Shown here one piece after another: positions 51,901-60,900 of a DNA stretch of 64,000 bases (the first letter of the stretch is position 1; each line of letters starts with the position of its first letter). Below the pieces are notes generated by a model that saw nothing but the letters and a program-made list of their open reading frames with translations, ran no database searches and was not told where the DNA came from. Both the position numbers and the translations under genes were made by a program. Source of the stretch: Okapia johnstoni (lineage: Eukaryota; Chordata; Mammalia; Artiodactyla; Giraffidae); contig CM044309.1 in the NCBI GenBank assembly GCA_024291935.2, positions 96,063,628-96,127,627 on the forward strand, given 5' to 3'.

Positions 51901-54900
51901 CCTGGACTTTGGTAACTCCTTTGGGACAGCCAGCTGTAACTTTACTCCTCATACTCTTACCTTCATACTCCTCCTTTCTTCGATTATGTCAGAGTACTTG
52001 TGACATTTATGCTTGTGGATCTTTTAAATGCAAATGACTCACTGGATGATCTTGTTAGTCCGTTATTTCCAGCTCTTTAGTACAGGTCCACAGTCCCTAT
52101 TTGAAATCCTGAGGCCAGGCATGTGTTGAAAGTCATTTTTTTTTTTTTAATTTTTAGAAATCACGCATATACACGTGTGTTTTTATCTTCCACATTTTGT
52201 GACCCCTGTTGGGTTTGTGGCAGCACCGGTTGTCAAGCACATTAACGTAGCTTGAATGAACCACATGAATATTGCACTAAATGGGAAAGGCTATAAAGAG
52301 CCTCCGTTAGATCAGGTTTCTTTCACACATTGGATTATGGAAACCCTGAGGATATTCAGAGATATCAGGTTTAAAAATTATGGATATGGAATCATGCTTC
52401 TATATGTTCTCCTCTTTTCAGACCTACTGTGTATCACTTCATTTTAATGATGTATAAATAAATAGATGAGCTACTTGTTAAGTTGACAGTGTTAAGGGTT
52501 CTTTAGCTGATAACTGTTCATGTAATCATGTTAAATTATTTATAGCTTGTCTTAACCATAATCTACACAGTTGTGAAAATTTTGCTGGCGGCCCTCTAGT
52601 TGTTGATGTTGTACCTTTAATATGTAACTCAGAAATCTGCTACTGAGTAACACTGGTCTCTGTCTTACCCTCTTTTTAAAAAGAGTTCTTAATAACCACA
52701 TACACAGGGAGATATCAAAGAGAATGAATAAAATACTTGTAACCCTGTAGTAAAGAAATAACAGCACCTTAAAGTGTTATTCAGTAGAGGTTCAGAATTT
52801 TTAACAGACAATATAATAATATTTTTTCCCTCCAATGCAGGTGTTCTTTATACATTTTCCTACAGGGCTCCTCTGTGGAGAAATCCGAAAAGCCTATGTA
52901 GAATTTGTCAATGTCAGCAAATGTCCTCTTACTGGATTGAAGGTTGTTTCTAAACGACCAGAATTCTTTACCTTTGGTGGTAACACAGCTGTTCTAACAC
53001 CGCTGAGTCCCTCAGCTTCCGAGAACTGTAGTGCTTACAAGACTGTTGTGACAGATTCTACCTCTGTGTGTACAGCACTTGTATCATCAGCTTCTTCTGT
53101 GGACTTTGGCATCGGCATAGGAAGTCAACCAGAGGTGATTCCTGTTCCCCTTCCTGACAGTGTTCTTCTACCTGGAGCTTCAGTTCAGCTACCAATGTGG
53201 TTACGTGGGCCAGATGAAGAAGGTGTCCATGAAATTAACTTTTTGTTTTACTATGAAAGCGTTAAAAAGCAGCCTAAAATATGGTGAGTATTATAAAATT
53301 TTTTAGATTTAACCTCTGCATTGAGGATACGTATGTATGAAAAAAGTGAAAGTGTTAGTAGCTCAGTGGTATCCGACTCTTTGCAACCCCATGGACTGTA
53401 TGTAGCCCACCAGGCTCCTTTGTCCATGAAATTCTCCAAGCGTGAATACTGGAGTGGGTAGCCATTCCCTTCTCCAGGGGATCTTCCTCACCCAGGGATC
53501 TAACCTGGGTCTCTTACATTACAGGCAGATTCTTTATCATCTGAGCCACCAGGAAAGTATATACCCATTCAAATAAACATTTTATTATTTGTTAACCATA
53601 TGTCATTGTTTACTAAGAAATCACCCTTAACCAAATTATGCATGAAGTTTTTATCTGAGGTTGTCCCTAATCTGAGTAGCCAAAAGTGGAAAAAAATTAA
53701 GCTACATTAATTTTTTTCATGCTGCTTTCTGTAAATTTCATGGTTTTTTGATACAGCTAAGTACTATGGTCAGAGTTACCACATAATAATGACATTCACA
53801 GGTACAATGAATTAAGAGTGTCATTTGTATATGAAGACAGGTTGCCTACAGTCATCCTTTTTAAAGAAAATTATTTTAACTTTTCCTTTACTCTAGTGCC
53901 CTCCTTTGCCTCCCCAAATTTATGTGTTTGCAGAGCAAGTAATTTGGGTGGTGTTGTGGGTATCTCTGAAGAAATCAAAACACAAGGAGCTTTAGCCTTT
54001 ATATTTGCACAACAGAGTATTTCGTGCTAATCCCATTGTCATTTTTACAGAATTAACGTGGAATAATTGTGCTACTTTTTAAAATTTATTGGACTATTTA
54101 AAATATCGTAAAAGGCTTACTATGAGAAAAAAAAATACAATATTTGTTAAGGAAAAGTATGTTGTAGGTCCTCAGTAAATGTTAATTCCTCTTAAGAAGA
54201 TGAGTCCTCTGGCCAAAGCAATTCATTAAGGCTTTGTGGAATGTAGTAGTGGTGAAATGAGCTTCCAAAGAAAGTAAAGATTTCAGAATTTGAATGTCAT
54301 AGGGTATAGGCAAAAGAGTAGTGGGTATTCTAGGAAGTAGCTGTATATATGGATGAAAATGGATGAGTTAGGAGATAAAAACTGAATACAGTTAGTTTGG
54401 CTTCAGTGTCAAATGTATAAAACGGGAGTTTTCTTCCAAACTGGGAGTAAAGAACTAAAGTTAGGCTAACTAGATAAAACTCTTACATTATTGTATTTGT
54501 CTTTGTTATTTTAAGAGTATAAATGGTCCTGAGAGTTGAATAGGTTTTAAAAGCTTTATTTGGAATTAGAGAATCATAACGCTGGGAGAGGTTCTTAGAT
54601 TAAATTTGTAATTTTTACTTCTTTAGTCACAGAATATTAAGACATACTGCAGTCATTTGTACCAGCCGTTCTTTGAATGTGCGAGCCACTGTCTGCCGAA
54701 GTAATTCTCTTGAAGATGAGGAGGGCAGAGGAGGCAATATGCTAGTCTTTGTGGATGTGGAAAATACCAATACTGTAAGTTGGTTTAAAAATAAAATTTG
54801 TTTTTAATAACAAATTTTTTTCCTTCACAAGATAGCATAAGCTAGGAATTTAGGGAGTGTTCATTTTGAATAGAATATAAAAATATCCTACTTCTCAATT

Positions 54901-57900
54901 TGCTTTTGTGGTTTTATCCTTTAGTGCTTCAAATAAAAGAATCTAGTGGTATTAATATGCTGCATAGTCATATGGTATATAGCCATACATACCATTAATT
55001 CAATCCAAAAGAGATCTTATAAAATGCTTTCTAGTCTCACCATTGAGAACGTCTTTTGATGTAATTAAATTTACAAAGTTCTATTAGGATTTCACATTCA
55101 GTACTAACTTGATAACCCCTCACTTACACATTTCCAACAGTACCATTTCCTTTATATAAAGCATTTCAAACATTTTATTTACCATTCCTGTTTATGTACT
55201 CTAAATATCAAAATGAAAATGCTTGAAGGAAGGAAATATGATCTTATTAAAATAGAATCTTAGCTTCAGATTGATTCAGTTTAGATACCTATTTGAATTG
55301 TTATTAATTCTGTAATATCCTTTTTCTTTCAACTCCATAAATTTGTAAGGTCACTTGGTTTAGTGATCTTCCCAAAAATCAGTATTTGTAATAGGAAGAA
55401 CGTATGGATAATTTCAAATTAGCTCTTATTAAGGAGAATAAAAAAATTGCATGCAGTTTAAATAAATGAAGTTGACTGTATTTTGGGGTTCTGTTCTTTG
55501 TTGCTTTTTTTGCCTTAATAAGAGTGTGATAGAAAGATGAGAAAAAATGAAAGTGCTATGGTTTTGATTAAAAATTGACAAGAAATAATTTTTGATAAAT
55601 AACTCACTATGATAGATTCTAATAACTGAATGCCTTTCAATATTTAAAAATTTGCCACCAGAAGTATATTATAATTAAATCTGTTTCGTAGATAGGTGAT
55701 GACTTACTTGTTTTAAGAATGTTTGTGGAGGATTTTAAATAATTGCCATTCCTGAAATATATAGTGTTAATTTATTTCAGAATAAAAACTGCATCTTATG
55801 TTAACTGATAGTGACTTTGGTAGCAGTGTCCTTCTCAGTAGAATATACTAAGTTAGTGCTTCTAAATCCTGAATGACTCTCTTACTTCTTTTTGATAGAG
55901 TGAAGCAGGTGTGAAGGAATTCCATATAGTACAAGTATCAAGTAGTAGTAAACACTGGAAGTTACAGAAGTCTGTAAATCTTGCTGAAAACAAAGGTTTG
56001 TGCTTTTTCCCTCTTCAGAATAAATTCTGGTATCTTTATTAGTTGACTTTTCTTCAGAATAGTACCAGAATATAATAAGATTATTGGTGCCTTTCTTATA
56101 ATTAACTTTTTTAAGCATTAAATTGTGTATTCATTACACTGCATGATTTTTAATGAAACTACCCATCTTAATCGATTATTTCCCATCTTTTTATTCCACA
56201 TCTTTTCTATTTGTATATTCTTCTTTAAAAAAATTCAGTTGTGGGACTTCCCTGGTGGTCTAGTGGTTAAGACTTCACCTTCCAATGTAGGGGGTACAGG
56301 TTCGATCCCTAATTGGGGAGCTGAGATCCCACATGCCTTGTGGCTAAAAAGCTAAAACATAAAACTGAAGCAATACTGTAACAAAGTCAATAGCGATTTT
56401 AAAAATGACCTACCAAAAAAAATAAAAATTCAACTGTAAAATTAGTGCTTGAATACATGGTCACAGTCAAAATTTCAGATAGTACAGAAGCATATAGACT
56501 AGTTTCTCTTTGTTTCCTTTACTGTTGGTAAGATGATTTTTCTGTGTATAATCATACTTTATGTTGATGGGCTTTTCTGTGTATTTCCAAACCCATATAA
56601 CACTTAAAAGAACATGCACACTTGTGATTTGTATTGTCTAATTGTTTTCCAAAATATTTCTAACATTTTATCATCTTGCCAGTAATATGGGAGTTCTTAG
56701 TGCTTGTCAGAATAGATTGAAGCTGGCAAAATGATACTTACTCTTTCTAGAAAGAATTGTACAACATATTTTAAAAGATTAAAAAAAAGTTTTAAACCCT
56801 TACGTAGCCTCACAGTGATCCTTATTTTTGGAATTTATACAAAGAAATTAATTCAAAAATATAAGAAGATCCATATATTCAGACCAGTTTATTGCAAGGT
56901 TATGTTTAATATGGAAAAATTGAATGTATCTTTAATGTGAATTAAGCTACAACTCATTTTGTCATTAAAGTATATGAGCTTTTAAAATGTGTCTGTAATA
57001 TAGTGGGAAAATGCATCATAGCAAAGTATGTGCATATAATAATATTGATATAAATTATCCACATGAAAAATATTGATATAAATTATCCACATGAAAAAAT
57101 ACTGATAGGAAATGAAATGATAGAGTGGTGGCATTGGTACTCCTTGGCTCCCAAATTCTAATTTTTCAAAACTTCTGTTTATCTGTATGAACATGAACTT
57201 CAGAAAAATTTAATCTTACCCTTTTAAAGAACTGAATGAGATTTGCTTCATTGATAGAAAAGCAAAGATGTTTTTCAATCAGTCAGTTCAGTTGCTCAGT
57301 CATGTCCAACTCTTTGCAACCCCATGGACTACAGCATGCCAGGCTTCCCTGTCCGTCACCAACTCCCAGAGCTTGCTCAAACTCCTGTCCATCGAGTCGG
57401 TGATGCCATCCAACCATCTCATCCTCTGTCGTCCCTTTCTCCTCCTGCCTTCAATCTTTCCCAGCATCGGTGTCTTTTCTAGTGAGTCAGTTCTTCGCAT
57501 CAGGTGGCCAAAGTGTTGGAGTTTCAGCTTCAATATCAGTCCTTCCAATGAATATTCAGGACTGATTTCCTTTAGGTTTGACTGGTTGGATCTCCTTGTA
57601 GTCCAAGGGACTCTCAAGAGTCTTCTCTAGCACCGCAGTTCAAAAGCATCAATTCTTCGGCACTCAGCTTTCTTTATAGTCCAACTCTCACATCCATACA
57701 TGACTACTGGAAAAACCATAGCTTTGACTATATGAACCTTTGTTGGTAAAGTAATGTCTCTGCTTTTTATTATGCTGTCTAGGTTGGTCATAGGCTTTAT
57801 TCCAAGGAGCAAGCGTGTTGTAATTTCATGGCTGTAGTCACCATCTGCAGTGATTTTGGAGCCCAAGAAAATAAAGTCTCTCACTGTTTCTGTTGTTTCT

Positions 57901-60900
57901 CCATCTGTTTGCCGTGAAGTGATAAGACCAGATGCCATTAAACATTATTTCTAGTGATGAAGTGTTTTCCAGTTTGACTATAGAAGTCTGAGTAATGAAC
58001 TAGGTTTTACCATGTTACAAACAGAGAAAGATCTTTGAAATTTTCTCTTTTCTTTTCCTAGATGCCAAACTTGCCAGTAGGGAGAAGGGAAAGTTTTGTT
58101 TCAAGGCAACACAATGTAAGAAAGAAGAAGGTAAATTCATTTTAGTGTCACATTTTCTTAAATGGTCATTTTCTATTTCATGCCACTGATATGATTAGTT
58201 TGTTCTACATTTTTTAGTTGTTATGGAGGCCTCAGAAAAATACACCTTTGCAGATATCATCTTTGGAAATGAACAGGTATGCAAGTAAACCTAATAGCAT
58301 TTGATACTTAAAGTTATTGTTCTCGAGTATCTTGACTGTTTTGGCAAAACCATTACTCTACTAATCTCTAAATTCTTTGGTGGACGAACATGTCAGCTTT
58401 GTTTGTTGAGTTTTGCGACTTGTTGTCATGCCCCAAAGCAAATAAAAATGCTATATGTAGTATGCCATTTTAATTAGTAATTTAAAATTAGCTTTCTTTT
58501 AGATTGTAAGATACTCAGGAGATAAATTTAGCCCTTGGCATTAAAAAAAGGAACAGGATTATATGAAAGAACCTATCTATTTGGAAAAGTGGTCACAGTG
58601 GAACATACAGATGATGATCCCCTGGATTTGGGATTATCAAATGGTTCTGAGACCCAAATAATATGCTGTTTGTAATTTTTTTTTGGTAATGAGATAACTG
58701 AAAATTTTTGGTAATTTTTTTAATGAGCGAACTATGTGAACAGTGGTTTACCAAGAAAAAGTTCATGTCTGAGGGGGAAAATCTTATGTATTTATTAATA
58801 TTTAATAATTAACTTGGAACCTTAACATCTACTTAACAGAATTCATAATGCAGGAAATTAAGTGTCGAGATTCTACAGTAAAACACAGTATTCCATTAAC
58901 TAGGGTAAATTCTGTAGTTCTGAGTCTGTTTAAAAATCTTTTCTCTTATTCTCTCCCTTCAAGTGTAAAAGCCAAGTTAATGCCAATAACTTCATTTGAG
59001 TCGTGTTTCACTGGGTGTCACCTAGTCTTCCAAGTATTTGATTGGGAAATACTTAACTATTTTTAATAGTAAAAAAAAATTTTAAATGGGAAAAATAATT
59101 AAAAAATTTTTCTTTTTAACAATTTATTTTTTTAAAAACTGAAGAATAGTTTACAATATTTTGTTAGTTTCAAGTGTACAGCAAAGTGATTCAGTTATAC
59201 ATACATATTTATATATATGTTGTTCTTCAGATTCTCAACAGTCAACTTCCTGTTTTCTTTGAATACCCATTTGTCTCCCCTGGATACTTGGAAGGTCCAA
59301 GTTAATGTCATGGCAGTCTAGATTTAAGATTCAGGGTAATTTGTACCAAATATTTTAGGTGTTCAAGCATTAGGGTGGCCTTCTTATATTCAGCCAAATT
59401 GATAAGAAATACGTAAGTTGTAGAAATACAAATTTTGGCAGGGTATATCTAATTGAAAACACATACAGACAAGTGATTTTCTTTTAACAGATAGTAAGTT
59501 CAGCAAGCCCATGTGCAGACTTCTTCTATAGGAGTTTATCCTCTGAATTGAAGAAACCACAAGCCCAGTCTTCGGTGCATACAGAAAAACAGTCAGTAGA
59601 GGATGTTATGAGATTAATCCAGAAGTGCAATGAGGTGGATTTGAATATTGTGGTGTTGTGGAAGGTATGTGTTGTTAAATTATTTCAGCAAGCCTCATTT
59701 ATACTTGATTCTAAAGCTGAACAGTAAATGTAAGCTACTGTGTATGTTTTTTCTGCTTAAATTTTCCAGTTTGAATTTGAAAGCTGTTCTATAACTTTTT
59801 GTTAACAGTTCCAGATGACTTTTTTTTTTTTTTTTTTTTTTGCCGAAAGGAAAAAAAATTCATTCAAATTAAATGACTTTGTTCTGTTATTTATTACTTA
59901 TAAGAGGTACTAAGAATATTGTAAAACATGATAAGCTCCATGAAAGCAAAGTGCTATTATTAAACTCTTTATTGTGGGCATTTTCAGACTCTGTAAAAGG
60001 AAAAATAACACTACGTACCTCTAGGTACCCATTACTCAGGCTCCAACAGCCACTAATTTGCTGCTGTTCATTTTCCACCTGTATTCTATTAGCCTCTTTA
60101 TTTTTACCTTCCTTTATTTTTTTATGCTGTACTATATATTTTTAATGACATAATATTTCATCTATAAAAGCATTTTGTAAACTGTTTTTCTAGCAGATGA
60201 GGACTTTCTTGTTTAATATAACCCTGCCATATGATTCTCACCCTAATTAATAGAAATTCTTTATAATTACCTAATTGTTGGTCTCTGAAATTTTCCAGAT
60301 TGTTTGAAAATATCATTTTAATTAAAAAAAAAAAATCAGATTCAAATGCCATCTGCAAATACACATGGCAGACTAGAATGAGGTAATTTAGGCGCTGGTC
60401 TCCCCTAAAGTTAACTGAGGGTTCCATCCCTGGGTTGGGAAGTTCCCCTGGAGGAGGGCATGGCAACCCATTTCAGTATTCTTGCCTAGAGAATCCCTAT
60501 GGACAGAGGAGCCTGGCGGGCTACAGTCCATAGGGTTGCAAAGAGGTGGGCATGAAGTGACTTAGCATGCACACAAAGTTAACTTGAACTATAATACAGA
60601 GATTTATTTTTCACAGTATACCCTTTTGTATCTTAAGTATGTGTCTTTAGAAATGATTCTACACTGAAATTTAGGATTTTGCCTAGGGATATTCACCTGA
60701 ACTATGTGAAGAGGTTCTATTTTGTATTGTCTAATACAGAGGCCTGACATTGGGACATGTTCATGGTAGATGATTGGAACGTGCATTTTAAATTGATTCA
60801 GATGTTCCAGCGTGTTCTTTTTACTAAGCTGTACATTTTTAAATAAACTTTCTTGAAACCAAGCTGGCTTTACACAAGTTCCAGTAAAAGTGCTTGAGCA

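Larger units (their letters stand above)
48341..52840 (+). other. TRAPPC8: TRAPPC8 intron E18/E19 (4.5 kb)
   Basis: CpG-dense insert (48464), L1 fragments (49022, 49500), Bov-tA plus tRNA-head SINE (50257-50569). 50600-52840 has a T12 run near 52138 and a scrap near 52080 that might be an old transposon, otherwise nothing recognised. Confidence 0.87.
55996..58061 (+). other. TRAPPC8: TRAPPC8 intron E21/E22
   Basis: Full-length CHR SINE (56243), L1M-like text with a 28-bp tandem duplication (56715-57100) and antisense BovB (57281-57939). Confidence 0.88.

Noticed and set aside
53818..54030. 70-codon plus frame in intron E19/E20
   Set aside because: Not bounded by convincing splice sites and unlike any TRAPPC8 segment.
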